A DNA stretch of 64,000 bases from positions 8,060,001-8,124,000 of the forward strand of contig CP053148.1 of the NCBI GenBank assembly GCA_014607495.2, read 5' to 3'. A program made the translations under genes and the position numbers. The notes beneath the pieces are model-generated. The model had not been told where the DNA came from and made no database searches. It worked only from the letters and a program-made list of their open reading frames with translations. Shown here piece by piece: positions 21,293 to 32,302 of the stretch (position 1 is the stretch's first letter; each line of letters opens with the position of its first letter). Origin of the DNA: Carposina sasakii. Its lineage: Eukaryota; Arthropoda; Insecta; Lepidoptera; Carposinidae.

Positions 21293-21344
21293 TTCTTCGC
21301 TTTAGCTTCGGCTCTGCTATTGCTTTTACGTAATCAGGGGGCCG

Positions 21345-21650
21345 GAATACTCGTAGCCACATAGTAGTCCCGAAACAGCATTATACTGGCTCATATCGTG
21401 GAATAGAAGCATTGAAAGATAAACACTGCAAATAAAGCCTTAACGATGCCTATTAACCACTTGAGAAGGTAATAAAAATATTTTACCTTGCCGTATCTAA
21501 GACAGTACACGCGATGGAGGGCCATTTATATCGCCTTCGTGCAAATGCTTATTGAATTAGATAATTAAATAAGGTTAGACAGAGAATGCGCATTAAAGGT
21601 TTAGCTAAAAAGAGGTTAGTATCAACGTCTTAATATATAAAGTAATTATA
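21345..21650. other. Unassigned sequence
   Basis: Nothing recognised. Confidence 0.4.
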
Positions 21651-22039
21651 CAGGATGTTTTTTCGTTGCCACCATTAACGAAGGGTACGTACTCTATACA
21701 TCAAATAAAGTAAGTTTATGCAAAAAAAAATGTTGGGAAACGATGTAAATTAAAAATAATTAATTATTTTATCGGGTGAAATTTATAGTGCCTAGTGCTT
21801 ATGCTAGTTTTTTCATAGACAGATATTAATTATAATTATTTTTCGTGAAAAAATCTTGCTACGCGCGTCAATGTGCATTTATGTAGAAAAACGCAGTCTA
21901 TTTACTCAACTTTGGACCCTATGCTAATATCTTGGGAACCAGACACTTGTTGCTTGGTATGCTTCCATGGAGAAACATGATCGTGATGATCAGGAGATCC
22001 CGTAGTTTTTGGGAACGTTGACGACCAAAAATCACCCTG
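21651..22039 (-). mobile_element. MITE family B, copy 3
   Basis: Begins CAGGATGTTTTTTCGTTGCC after TA and ends ACGACCAAAAATCACCCTG; the second TA has mutated to CA. Internal landmarks as in 3130-3504 and 18476-18836 (CGCGTCAATGTGCATTTATG, CGTGATGATCAGGAGATCCC). Confidence 0.8.
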
Positions 22040-23061
22040 CACCTTCCTGTAAACTGTATAAAGAACTATAATATTCACCGCATATTACAACGTGGGGATA
22101 TTTGGGAAAAAGACAGTAAGTATATTATAGTAATACTATTTAAATCCATAATGTAAAATTTTTCACAAGTACCCTCATCGCGGGTGGTACGTTCCGCTCG
22201 GTGGATAATATATTAACTAATAATGTTAGATATAAGTATAAGTAAGTGTGTTGTAGTTTTTTATTTATAGTTCAGAATTTAATGTTTGAAAAGGGATACC
22301 GGCAGTGTTCAGGAAAACCAGTAATCGTTTATTACTGTTGGCACTAACTATTGTAAATTATGTGGAAATAAATAAATAATCGAAATGCTAGAAAAACAGC
22401 CAAAATTTCCACACACAAAACCTAACTACAAAAATTGAGACTCAAATCCACGGGTGATTTTCTAGATAGTACGGAAAATTTCAGGAATGTACATCATAGT
22501 ATCATTAAAAAGATACTCACCTATAGATACTGAAATTTTTTAAATTAAGGTTTAAGGCAATGTTATAAAACTGAAATATTAATTATGGCATAAACATGTC
22601 GATACTAGCAAATGGAAATTGGGTACTTTCATGTAAACAATATTTTCAGGTTTCGTTTTCCACAAAGCTACCCCAATTTTTAAGGGTCCTTGGCGGTATG
22701 TTTTGTGAAATCTGACAGGTGACGGCTCCCCTGGTACAATGGCAGCCGTCCTTATCGCTTAGCTGGAAATAAATGAAAAGACTTTATCCCATTGTACGTG
22801 CAGTCACGAAAAATTCCGTGTTTCGTCGCCACATTGTCGAAATATTGTAGTTTGGGAATATGCGACGCTTTTGTCAGACATTTAGATTATGTAAATAAAA
22901 GAGTCAGTTTCAGGTCTCATGTGTACCTACATCAACTACAAGTACCTAAACATAACGCAAGGCTACATCCATGTTTACCATAGCGGAGTGGAAGACAGAT
23001 GTAAATAATCAGTGGCAAGTTTTTAATTTTTTCGCGGGTTATGAAACAAGTCAGTTTTATT
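22040..23061. other. Mostly unassigned, with a family A relic at 22415-22510
   Basis: 22433-22500 (TTGAGACTCAAATCCACG... TTTCTAGATAGTACGG... TTCAGGAATGTAC) resembles the inner part of the family A element (ACTCGAAATCACATG... CAGATAGTATGATGGAGAATTC). 22990-23020 has a short match (GACAGATGTAAATAATCAGT) to the dispersed repeat at 32157-32302. No gene seen. Confidence 0.45.
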
Positions 23062-24178
23062 AACCGACTTCAAAAAAGAGAGGTTACCAATTCGTCTGTA
23101 TGTTTTTTTTAAATTATTTTTTATGTGTGTTACTTCAGAACTCCGTTATTAATGAACCGATTTCAATTTTTTTTAATAGTTTGTCATGGTATGCTTCCAA
23201 GTTGGTCCCATATTCACCACATCAGGATCTGATGATGGGATCTTGGAGAAATCGAGGGCAATCCTTAAATATTGTAGGCACATGTAGTCTGTTTTTATAC
23301 TTTTACTGAGCGTTTTGATCACCTACATATAAAACATAACATCTGATGATGGAATCTCTAAGGAATCTAGGGATATCCTCAAAATATAGTAGGCACGAGT
23401 AATCCGTTTTTAGATTTTTATAGAGAATTTTGGTCAGCTACATATAATATGAAGGAAACGAGGGTCTGATGATGGAGTCGCCGAAAAACAGATAGTGGAA
23501 CTTTTTAGTAACAAAATCCTCCTATGGCAAGGGGAGGCCTACGTCCTATAGTGGACTGCAACAGGCTTATCAAGATGAAGGTAGTTGTGTTAAGTCGTGA
23601 AATTATATGTTGCATTAAGCGGTGTCTGAAGTAAGATGGTTATAGAGATAGACATGAGAATAACGAGATGACGGATAATAGGGATGAATGAAAGAAAAGT
23701 ACCTCCATATTGCACCGATCCCAAATGATTAGAATCAGGGCAGGAAGAAGGAGTGTAATTATATGTTGCTTAAATAACAGTGTACATGGCTGTTGTGCTG
23801 CCAAATCTCTTATATTCCTCCGAGGCGTGGTGCATGTACCGTCGCCACATACGCACTCTGGAGCGATTCCATCTCAAGTGCCTCCGATCCATCATGAGAA
23901 TCAGATGGTCCGATCGAGTGCATAGGAGTAGAAGTGGTCACCATGACCGAAATCGGTCAGAAGTTATCATTATCATCATCATCGTCATATTGTCAGACGT
24001 AAAGTTTCGAAGCCTAGTCATTTCTCTATTTTGTCATGTGGCCTATTTAATCATTTGCTGCCATATAAATCTGACAATATTATGCCTTCTAAACTTTGTA
24101 CACGGCTTAACGCAATATATATTTGCCCTTTAGTAAAATTTTACTTTAGTAAGCTCGAGTTTTGGGAGGCAGTCGGTT
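23062..24178 (+). mobile_element. Composite element H, copy 1 (internally deleted)
   Basis: Starts AACCGACTTCAAAAAAGAGA and ends GGCAGTCGGTT, the imperfect inverted form of the start. It aligns with 37922-39511 along its whole length, in the same orientation, apart from a deletion of about 480 bp that removes most of the LINE ORF (left edge after ...CGATCGAGTGC at about 23922). Shared nested pieces: an S1-type SINE tail at about 23520-23580, an RTE-type LINE tail with ATTGCACCGATCCCAAATGA at about 23708-23760, and the LINE fragment. Confidence 0.75.
23780..23935 (+). pseudogene. LINE 3' ORF fragment in composite copy 1
   Basis: Encodes [18 protein letters not shown] and [20 protein letters not shown], the same segment as the start of 38654-39262. 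Everything after it up to the C2H2 finger is deleted, and the sequence continues directly into the 3' UTR (GGAGTAGAAGTGGTCACCAT). Confidence 0.75.
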
Positions 24179-25819
24179 TTTCGTTTAAAAAAAAAATTAA
24201 GGTTTATAAGTGTTATAGCACAAACAGAATGAGGCGTCATAAATGTAAATCAATCATCATCTTCCTGCTTTATCACATTATTTATGAAGTCGCCGTAATA
24301 TGGTTCCTTTCGAAACTCACATTCCCAAAGAGTCGGGATCTTTTTTACGGTCGGCTGCCTGCCTAACGCCAACCCTCCTCGAGTATAGATAAGTGACGAT
24401 TTTATAAAATCCTTCGCCTTCTGACTGAAAAGCGCATAAATATAAATAATGTCACATAAAATTATTCCGTCGACTTACTGGGAGCATACATACATATGGA
24501 ATACTTAGATAAACACGAAAAGTACATAGAGGTAGTAAAACTTGTAGTTTTAGCTATGTTATCCTTTTGCTATACTTAAAAATTATTAAAGAAAACGAAT
24601 GTAGCGTTCACAATGATTTATTTTATAACTTTGCGAGCGAAATGCATAAGATATAGCTCCGTCCATAACTACGTTGTTTTCAATTTTATTTACGGGTTAT
24701 AAGAAGTTGGGTGTTTCACAAATAACTTATATGGATAAATTATTGTTTGTGTTCCTAGTTTTTTAACACAATATGGTTAAGAACTTTGCCTTGTAGAGAA
24801 ATTGATAGGTACCTAAGGTGGGAATATTTTCATGTGTTCCCGAAAACGTCGTGAAATAGGTATTTTTTTTTAACAAAATAGTATGAACATAATATACAGA
24901 AAAGCAAGAGGCGATAAATTGTTTCCGGGAGGTGGGCAGCAGTGCCTTTGGTTTTGAGAACATAGTCCGGAAACCACTCTTTCCCTAAATTTCTCCAATT
25001 TGATCGGTAAACGTCCGGCGAGGCATTCTTTTCGCATGTTTTAAAAATAAATACATATAGCAAGATGTCTCAGAACAAAGAAGGGAATCGTACTACGCGT
25101 ACCACTATGTTCATAGTACGATTGTGGGTACGTTACTGTCATAACGTTCGTGTGTCAAACAGTAGAATCGCTGACGATTTATTACCAGGTGACACGACAC
25201 GAACCTTCTAGAAATAAGTCTTGGATTTTTGCAAATAAAATTACAGGGTAGCAGTACCTCAAGTAAATATAGTCCATTTTACGACTGCATAAGTACTTTA
25301 GTTTACTGAAAATTGGCGCTTCAGACATGCTATAAAAGAGTTTATTCGGTTTACCTAGAATAAAATGTCTTTTACGGTTCATATCAATTTTAAAACAATA
25401 AAACTAAAGATTATATTTTAAAGTATGAAATGTTATTTCTTTATTTCTGTTTGTAATGCACAATAATGAAAATTAAGATTAATTAATGTTTTCTTACTTC
25501 CCTGAGTTCTTTCGTCGACTCTTACGACATGCATGGTTTCCTATAAATAAAATTTAATATGGTAAGGGAATAAGATATTTTACAAAACTGTTATATCAAA
25601 TTACCAACAATTTAATCAGTGTTTTAGTTCTTCTCCATGGTTTTAGGGCATCAGGAGCTTAATATATTACAGGTTTCACTTAATCCTCAGTTTAACCTCA
25701 GAGTCAAATTACACCATCTTTCTAATATTGATCTAATAGGTACTATACCCATACTCGTCGTTTTAGTAAAAAAGTCCGCCACATACGCGCTAGTGTCTGT
25801 TATTTATAGCCTCTTTTAT
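24179..25819. other. Unassigned sequence with a partial S1 SINE at 24905-24977
   Basis: 24905-24977 (CAAGAGGCGATAAATTGTTT, CCGGGAGGTGGGCAGCAGTG, AACATAGTCCGGAAACCAC) is the middle of SINE S1 in plus orientation. The rest is AT-rich with no recognised gene. Open frames such as 24031-24366 and 25182-25382 have no family motif. Confidence 0.5.
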
Positions 25820-26072
25820 TTATAAAATTATTAATAAAGAAAATGGAAAAAATTCTTCATCCGAGTGGAAATCGAACCCACAACCACTGAAAACCATGCC
25901 AGCCGCTATAACCACTAAGCCACCGGGTCAATTACTCGGATGACGAATTTCACCATCTCTTTTCTAAATTACATATTGGCAACGTTATTCTTCATCCCGA
26001 TAGCTATACACTAGCCAAATTCCCACTCGGGTGAAGAATTTTTTCCATTTTCTTTATTAATAATATATAATA
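25820..26072. repeat. Inverted pair with an embedded tRNA-like sequence
   Basis: TTATTAATAAAGAAAATGGA...TTCTTCATCCGAGTGG (25829-25868) is matched inverted by CCACTCGGGTGAAGAATTTT...TCTTTATTAATAA (26023-26063). The left arm continues into the tRNA-like sequence at 25861-25928. The pattern fits two copies of a tRNA-derived retroposon in opposite orientation, or a foldback transposon that took up a tRNA pseudogene. 60010-60228 shares the central piece (CGTTATTCTTCATCCCGATA-like) and an AAGTGTTTTTATCTTAGTCA piece. Confidence 0.65.
25861..25928 (-). pseudogene. tRNA-like sequence (resembles tRNA-Glu)
   Basis: Read on the minus strand: ACCCGGTGGCTTAGTGGTTA with an A-box-like TGGCTTAGTGG, an ATGGTTTTCA segment like the anticodon loop of tRNA-Glu(TTC), and a B-box-like GGGTTCGATTTCC with one extra T against the GGTTCGANTCC consensus. 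The T stem pairs (GTGG with CCAC) and most of the acceptor pairs form. The anticodon arm does not fold well, so this is a tRNA-derived promoter of a SINE or a tRNA pseudogene, not a working tRNA gene. Confidence 0.55.
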
Positions 26073-26938
26073 TCTTGACTAAGATAAATTTATAAAAACA
26101 CTTCTCTTTTATTTATTAAACTTACTTGAAATTACATAAAAATCCATAAGATCAATTTCTTTATTACAAGCTTTTATTTAACTTGCAATGTATGTTTGTT
26201 CGGGTGAAATCTTACAACTCAATTTTAAGGCACTTGCCCTCAACCAATTGGGCTGAAATTTGGTGAGCACGTTCAGTTCGGATGACAATGCATGATTAAC
26301 AGTGTGACGTCATTCTAAATCCAACATGGCGGCATACCCACAATGGCGGACCAATTATTTTTAATGCATTCCTACAATATGGGTATCAAATTAAAGGGCT
26401 AGATGAGAGTAACTCGAAAAAAATGTGACGTCACTCTTACTCGTAATCCAATATGGCGGACTTCTAAAACTTGAAAATCTATTTTGAAACAGATATTTTT
26501 AAGCAATAGAATTGAAAATAATGATGCGTTGAATGAGATGAACAGACTTAGGAACTTACCAGGTGAAAACTAAAAAGTATAAAATAAAATTTAGGTAAAA
26601 AAACCTTTTTAAAAACAAGCTTTTATTTAAATGCGCTAAAAAGAAAAAATAAACTTTTACACTAAAACTTTTACTGTTAATTTATAACGTCATTTTGCGT
26701 CGCGCAGTCGGGTAAAAAAGGCTCATGCTTAGCCTACAGTACAGTGAATGTAGTACAGTTATACAGAGAATGCCCAAAAGCAGAAGGTAAGTTAGCCAGT
26801 GGCTTCATACTGCGCTTGGCTACATTAGCCATGGCATCTCTTCATTGAACTACCTCCATGACATGTACTTATGGAGCCACAGCTGCCATATTCTCGGGGG
26901 TTGTACGTACACTAAGTACCCCCGGCGGCGGTCATTTA
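26073..26938. other. Unassigned; repeated ATGGCGG motifs
   Basis: 26230-26470 has AACATGGCGGCATACCC, CAATGGCGGACC, TATGGCGGACTTC and two TGTGACGTCA motifs, a repeat style also seen at 62280-62320, but without a defined boundary. TTTAAAAACAAGCTTTTATT at 26608-26628 recurs in similar form near 26167 and 62711. 26700-26930 is less AT-rich and unidentified. Confidence 0.4.
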
Positions 26939-27285
26939 CTACCCCATCGCTCCAGGTGTATTTAACCTTTTTTTATATTTTAAAGCTTTGTGTGTAACTT
27001 GATTTAGATTCAGAGGTAAACAAAATGTTTTTATAAAAATTACTCTTTTACTTTTTATAATGAGCAACTTTGGCTTCTTGTCCGCCATTTGATACTCACT
27101 CACACAATCACTTTTAATAAGATGTTGTGATGATACCTTTGCTGCGGAGTGCTGCGATGATGTTGAAGTTCCTGAAGGCTGAAGGTTGCGTATGTCCAGT
27201 TCACAGGGGTCACCAATGTGGGGTGGTGAAAACGGAAGCGCTTCCGGCCCCACCGGGCCACTAGTCGTTGTTTGGCCCATGTATA
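26939..27285 (-). pseudogene. Possible LTR-retrotransposon 5' relic (LTR end, primer site, gag start)
   Basis: On the minus strand a CACCACCCCACA end is followed by TTGGTGACCCCTGTGAACTG (27196-27217). TGG after a terminal CA is the expected layout of an LTR followed by a tRNA primer-binding site, and the sequence resembles insect gypsy-type leaders. About 110 bp downstream an ATG at 27086-27088 begins MADKKPKLLIIKSKRVI and stops at 26939. An open frame continues upstream through the leader, which may be chance. It is cut on the LTR side by the MITE at 27286. Identification is tentative. Confidence 0.35.
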
Positions 27286-27668
27286 CAGGATGATTTTTGG
27301 TCGTCAACGTTCCCGATAACTACGGAATCTCCTCATCATCACGATCATTTTTCTCCATGGAAGCATACCTGGGAAGTGTCTGGTTTCCAAAATATTAGGG
27401 TCCAAAGTTGAGTAAATAGACTGCGTTTTTCTGCATAAATGCACATAGACGCGCGTAGCAGGATTTTTTCACGAAAAATAATTAATATTTGTCTATAAAA
27501 AAACTAACATAAACACTAGACACTATAAATTTCGCACGATCAAGGAATTTAAAAAATTTTTTCAAAAAAAATTTTTTTTTTCCCAGCATTTTTTATGGCA
27601 TAAACTTACTCTATTTCATGTATAGAATACGTACCCTTCGTTAAAGGTGGCCACAAAAAAACACCCTG
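27286..27668 (+). mobile_element. MITE family B, copy 4
   Basis: Starts CAGGATGATTTTTGGTCGTC after TA and ends CACAAAAAAACACCCTG before TA. It is the copy most similar to 3130-3504, sharing CTCATCATCACGATCATTTT, TGCACATAGACGCGCGTAGC and AACACTAGACACTATAAATT. Confidence 0.85.
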
Positions 27669-27790
27669 TATATTCCAATCATTATAAGAAACTTCGATAT
27701 CGCGTTCTAGGATTTGGCATTCGATTGTGGTTCTCTCCTGCATCCGATAGATGGCTCCGCTACATATATATACATACATATACACACGTC

Positions 27791-27937
27791 TGTAATCGCG
27801 AAAAGAGGTAATCAGAACTGTAGTATCAACAAAGGCAATACAGCTACGTTTAACATAACGAGGTCAGATGTTAAAGATCAGTAACAAATTGCTATGTACG
27901 ATATCTTACGATATGCACGGAAGGAGAAATGCAGCTG
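27791..27937 (+). repeat. Dispersed repeat, copy (GCCACGTT...CGGAAGGAG type)
   Basis: Carries TCGCGAAAAGAGGTAATCAG, CAGCTACGTTTAACATAACG, AGTAACAAATTGCTA, ATGCACGGAAGGAGAAATGC and AGCTG. Copies: 32157-32302, 34478-34626, 60550-60665 (inverted), short ones at 9361-9412 and about 46970-47010. No terminal repeats or coding sequence, so the class is unknown. Confidence 0.6.
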
Positions 27938-28073
27938 CGGTATCCTAACCAAGCACCACATCAGCACATGAATCACTTATAAAATAAAATAAATAAATAA
28001 AATAAAACTCTTAATATGATTATAATATCAGAAGTATTAATACGTACTAGTATTTGTTATTTAGTGTTGTTAT

Positions 28074-28345
28074 TACATACATACATACATATAATCACGC
28101 CTTTATCCCTTACAGGATAGGCAGAGCACCAAGGGCCGATAGAACCACTTGGTGCTACTTCTGACCAATTTTGAGGGTATAGTTGAGATGTACAAGTTCG
28201 GTCAGTAGTGACAGGTGGTCAGCCCATCGCCTACAAAACACCAAGACCCTCTTGTCCCTCTACTGACTTGTACAGTATGCCGGGGAAGAGAAGCAGCTAT
28301 AGTATTTATACTTTTTTTTTCACTCCCAGAGCAGCATAGCAGCAT
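28074..28345 (-). mobile_element. SINE-like repeat S2, copy 2
   Basis: Minus-strand copy of 11711-11977, beginning with the CATACATACATACATATAAT tail and ending near GAGCAGCATAGCAGCATAG. Shared blocks: GCACCAAGGGCCGATAGAAC, GACCAATTTTGAGGGTATAG, AGTAGTGACAGGTGGTCAGC. Confidence 0.75.
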
Positions 28346-29146
28346 AGTATTGTTATTAGTGGGACTTAATAGGCTAACTGGTGAATAGTGAATGTGTAGT
28401 TTGCACACTTAACGTCTTTGAGGATAATGGGCGTGACTGTATCTATTTAAGTATGTTAATATTAGAAATAATTGTAACTGAATAGTTGATACTGATGATT
28501 ATCACTTAGAAAATTACAAGCAATATTTTATTCGGAATAAAGTAATACAGTTGTTTCTAGTAAATGCATTACTATTATTTACTACGGCAGAACCTATAAT
28601 GGTTTTTTCTTTATTTGACATGAGACATGTCAGACAGATATGCCTTTAAAGATATTTTCAATAAATAAATGGCAATAACATAAGCTTTTTCAACTTTGAA
28701 ATACCTTGATCTCTCGAGCTTTAAGAGCTCGCTCTGTAAAAGCCTCGTTTGATATGATTTCAAAACTGCCTATTTTTCTTATTATTATCGTAATTATAAG
28801 CGTATTATAGGACGATATCAATGTAATTACGGAAGTTACCACCACTCAAATGAGTCCTACTTAGAAAATCCCGTATTGTTATCGACATAGGAAACAATGT
28901 ATAAAAAAAAATCATATGAACAGATTCAAAATAAAAACATGATCACAAATACAAGGTAAACATTCTATATGTGAGGGAAAAGTCCCCTCTAGCTGTATTT
29001 GGTAGGATGAGCACGCAAAGCTTTGTGGATCTTAAAAAAGCTCTGTATATCATTTAGAGTCGGCGCAAACGGGGTGTGCGAGTCACCGATTTATCAATGT
29101 AGACGAGCAAATTGTTTTTAATTTTACTAACTTTACAAATTTTTTG
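28346..29146. other. Unassigned AT-rich sequence
   Basis: Nothing recognised. Confidence 0.4.
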
Positions 29147-29365
29147 ACGGCTGATTGGTGTAGTGGGCTACATTGTCTGCGACGCCATAGGTCCTGGGTG
29201 CGAATGCCGGTAGGTGCAAACTTTGATTTTAATGAATGTCGATGTTTGTTTCCGAGTCTTGAATGTATCTATATTTATCTATGTATTTATATATAATTTC
29301 TTGGTATCTATCCATGGATGTGGGATTTGGTAATTATGTTGTGAGGTGTGTGAATATATTAAGTT
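29147..29365 (+). mobile_element. tRNA-derived SINE S3, diverged copy
   Basis: ACGGCTGATTGGTGTAGTGG gives the A box, and CCTGGGTGCGAATGCCGG a mutated B box (consensus GGTTCGAATCC). GTCTGCGACGCCATAGGTCC, TCGATGTTTGTTTCCGAGTC and TTATCTATGTATTTATATA follow. It aligns with 44428-44673 but is more decayed and lacks the poly-A tail. Confidence 0.75.
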
Positions 29366-30124
29366 GTACGGAAGCTACATTATTACTTGAAAAAGCCAAA
29401 TAGGTACTCCTTAGTTACAAAAATCCCTATAGGTTTTCTGTAGTTTACATCCACTGTACTTTTAGTAAAGTTCATCTATCGTGCGGATATGTTATGTTTA
29501 CCGCACGCCTATCTGGAAAATTCTGTTTTATACAGATGTATGTATACTATACATATCGAGAACTAGCTAACTTACGTCTGTATAAATCGGTATACATTGT
29601 ATACCTCGAAGACCACCTGTCTGTGGTAGGTATACCTCCGCCGCCAGATTCATCCTTTTAATGTCTCCGGCTTATGTGACAGAAAAGTTTATTATTTTCT
29701 GTATCGTATAGTAGATAGACGGACAGAACGATGGTCGTGCTAGACGATAAACTATAAGAGCTTCTATCTTACTATATAGGTAGAGGTTCTTGGTCGCTTT
29801 TGTTTAATTTCACAGTTAGATAGTTTTTCTCATGCAAAATATTATTTCTTTACATTAAAATCCTAATAAAAGTAGTCAGTCTACATCGCATCTTATTTAG
29901 TATCAAGCCGTTCCAGCTTTGCCCATCTTTACTCAATATTATTCCGCATAAAAATAAACTTTGTCTACGAATACACTCATATTATTATAAAAAGGGGTAT
30001 AAAATCTCATGTCGCATTAGATAAGTAGATACTCTGATAAAAAGTAAAACATTTCTGGCAATAGATAAAAGCTGAATTAGAATAATATTGAAAAATCATT
30101 TTCTCAAGCCTAATAATAATTTGT
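29366..30124. other. Unassigned AT-rich sequence
   Basis: Nothing recognised. Around 29540-29620 several TATACA/TGTATA alternations could fold locally. Confidence 0.35.
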
Positions 30125-30787
30125 GGCGAGCTGTTGGGAGGTAGCGTTTCCACGGACCTGAAGTGCTTCCGGGGGAAGATCCTGTTCTTCATCTCATCTC
30201 CGGTGCCGGATTGAGATCTGACGAGGAACAGTTCCCCCACCTCTGCCTTGCCTTCGCCGGCCGGGCAGAGTGGAGTCGCGAGAGCTATGACAGCTCGAGG
30301 GTGGAAGTACCCGTCCGTAAGTGGCGAGTTGGCCTCGGTTTAATGTCTATGGGCACCCCTCCACCCTAGCCGCTCACCAAATGTTGCCCCCTTTGTCGCT
30401 CCGTGCGTACGGCCGTTTCAGCGGGCCCATGACATGAGTCGGAGAGTCACCGCCTGCCACCTAACAATTTTGAGACTTGATTGTAATAGCAGGCGTCCAT
30501 TAGTCTCCGTCAATAGCCCAGTTACCCAACCCATTCCAACAATCACCCCCATAGCCCATGACCTTATTTTCCATCGCACGACATAGCTCTGCACTCCAAT
30601 AGTCTTGCACATGGCGGGGACCATCGTCGGGTGTATCATATTGTGCGGTCGGCGATGGTATCCGCCATGTTTATCCCACACCATATTCTACATCTTGGCT
30701 ACAACCCGATGCACGCCTCTCAAAGGACCGGGACTCTGTAGTCCCAAGAATTTCGAAAGAGATACATAAAATAATAATAATAATAAA
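30125..30787 (+). repeat. GC-rich retroelement fragment, probably LINE 3' end
   Basis: The composition shifts sharply to GC-rich here (TTCGCCGGCCGGGCAGAGTG, GCTCCGTGCGTACGGCCGTT, CATAGCCCATGACC), and the block ends GATACATAAAATAATAATAA, a (ATA)n tail. A long 3' portion and an A-rich tail fit a truncated non-LTR element; I recognise the sequence style from lepidopteran repeats but cannot name the family. Open frames on both strands (30163-30369, 30418-30684) look incidental. Confidence 0.5.
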
Positions 30788-31004
30788 TTTATTTGACAAC
30801 CAAACCCATTTAAAACGAAAACATTTACAACGATTTAAAACGATTACATTGCATACACATAAGAATTTGTTACAATGGACATCAATTTACACCAAACAAG
30901 TGGAAATTGGGCCAACAGACAGTTTCCAAACTCGGAGATGCCTGTGCTATGGAAACTGGTGGTGGTCCTAAGGGATTATAATTTAGATGGTGTCAGTGAC
31001 ATGT
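30788..31004. other. Unassigned
   Basis: Contains TGACAACCAAACCC and a patch AACTCGGAGATGCCTGTGCT; could belong to the neighbouring retroelement, but nothing shows it. Confidence 0.3.
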
Positions 31005-31143
31005 GTGAGTGATCGTGTGAGTCGATCGTGTGAGTAGATCGTGTGAGTACGTGTATGGGTATAATACAAAAGGTAAAGTATGTAGGTGCGAGTAGATAGC
31101 AGGTGGGTAGGGTAGGTAATTAGCTACGGTAGGTAATTAGCTA
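31005..31143 (+). repeat. Two short tandem repeats
   Basis: GATCGTGTGAGT repeats about three times in 31010-31050 with 1-2 bp spacers. At about 31108-31143 GGTAGGTAATTAGCTAC occurs twice in tandem (17-bp unit). Confidence 0.7.
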
Positions 31144-32156
31144 CTGATATGTTACTGATACAAAATAATATTGTTATTTACTTGTTAGATTATAGATGGA
31201 ACATTAGCTTTACAGGTTTGTACAATAACATTCACAATATCGCTGTAAGGACTTTTATGTTTCTAATTGATGTTGTATTCAGACTATTCAATTAGAAAGT
31301 CGTACAATTAGATGAATAATGAAAATAAATTGGTGATCATCAGTTGTTAGATATTATTTTGACATATTATATGTCATGTACATTTTTCTCTAAAATTTGT
31401 AAAATTTAATTAGTAGATAAATTGTGTGAAAAAAAATATTTGTATGCCCTTATTGCCGATTTATGGTATTAAGTTTTGAGCGGACAAAATAATTTTTCAT
31501 AACACTGTATTACAAAAATACTACTTATACCATGTTCCTATTAACCCATTGTATCGACCTTCAAATTCAAAATCATTTATTCGACATGAAAGCATTAACA
31601 ACTTGTTTGTCGATGGTGTTTTTATATGTTACGTATAAATATTATATACCCAACTCCAACTATAACATAAATGTAGTTAAGCCGACACCTCTAAGCATAC
31701 CTATAGTTGATTTGCCACTCAATGATTTACTAGAGAACTTGTTTGTATATAGCAAACAAGATATAGGGTGCTCTAATCAACAAGCTGTATACATGTGTGT
31801 TTATTGACAACTGTACTGTTGTACTGTTTAATTGGCTTTCGGGTATCGGCGGTAATGATTGTGTAAGCAAGTCAAATGCTATTTATGGCCCAAAATAACG
31901 AAACATTCCTAATGTACCTTCGTTGCCTCGTGTTATTTGCACAAGCTACTAATCCTGCTTTATTTATATGTATGTGTATGTATTTTCATTAGTTCGATGA
32001 GCTGCTTATATTGAAACTAACATACAAGGAGAGACCATAGAGTTACAAAACTCCTCCTTTGAAAAAACCGAATTCAGAAATCGAGAGAGAATTTTTAAAA
32101 CCTGCCTGTATATTTTCTAATTTCCTACTTGGTTGATCACCATACATACATATTGA
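31144..32156. other. Unassigned AT-rich sequence
   Basis: No gene. 31260-31298 forms an 11-bp stem (TTTCTAATTGA with TCAATTAGAAA) with a 17-nt loop. The 91-codon frame at 31532-31807 has no recognisable motif. Confidence 0.35.
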
Positions 32157-32302
32157 CAAGCCAGAACTGAAGGATCACAGAGAAGATCCCACAGCCACGT
32201 TTAACATACCGGGGACAGATGTAAATGATCAGTTTGATTGATTAGGTGCTAAATTATTACCTTAGTGGACTCTCACGGCATGCACAAAAATAGATGCAGC
32301 TA
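32157..32302 (+). repeat. Dispersed repeat, copy (GCCACGTT type)
   Basis: CAAGCCAGAACTGAAGGATC, GATCCCACAGCCACGTTTAA, CATACCGGGGACAGATGTAA, ATGATCAG and GCATGCACAAAAATAGATGC align with 27791-27937 and 34478-34626. Confidence 0.6.

Larger units (their letters stand above)
19788..21344. mobile_element. Foldback family D, copy 2, carrying nested insertions
   Basis: The left part (TTACGTAAAAGCAATAGCAA, CGCGATCGCGAT, GGGGCGAGGTGCGGGGCG) and right part (TAGCTTCGGCTCTGCTATTG, TTTTACGTAATCAGGGGG) are the two halves of the 186-bp element seen at 6107-6292. Between them about 1.37 kb is inserted at 19927-21292, so this copy predates the insertion. Confidence 0.75.

Noticed and set aside
30163..30684. 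GC-rich open frames on both strands considered as host exons
   Set aside because: They sit in a block ending in a retroelement-type (ATA)n tail, overlap on opposite strands, and show no domain.
31260..31298. Hairpin considered as a microRNA precursor
   Set aside because: The stem is only 11 bp and pairing does not extend to a precursor of about 60-70 nt.
31532..31807. 91-codon open frame resembling a small secreted or membrane protein
   Set aside because: Hydrophobic start only by composition; no family motif, no splice or promoter context, and this length occurs by chance in such a window.
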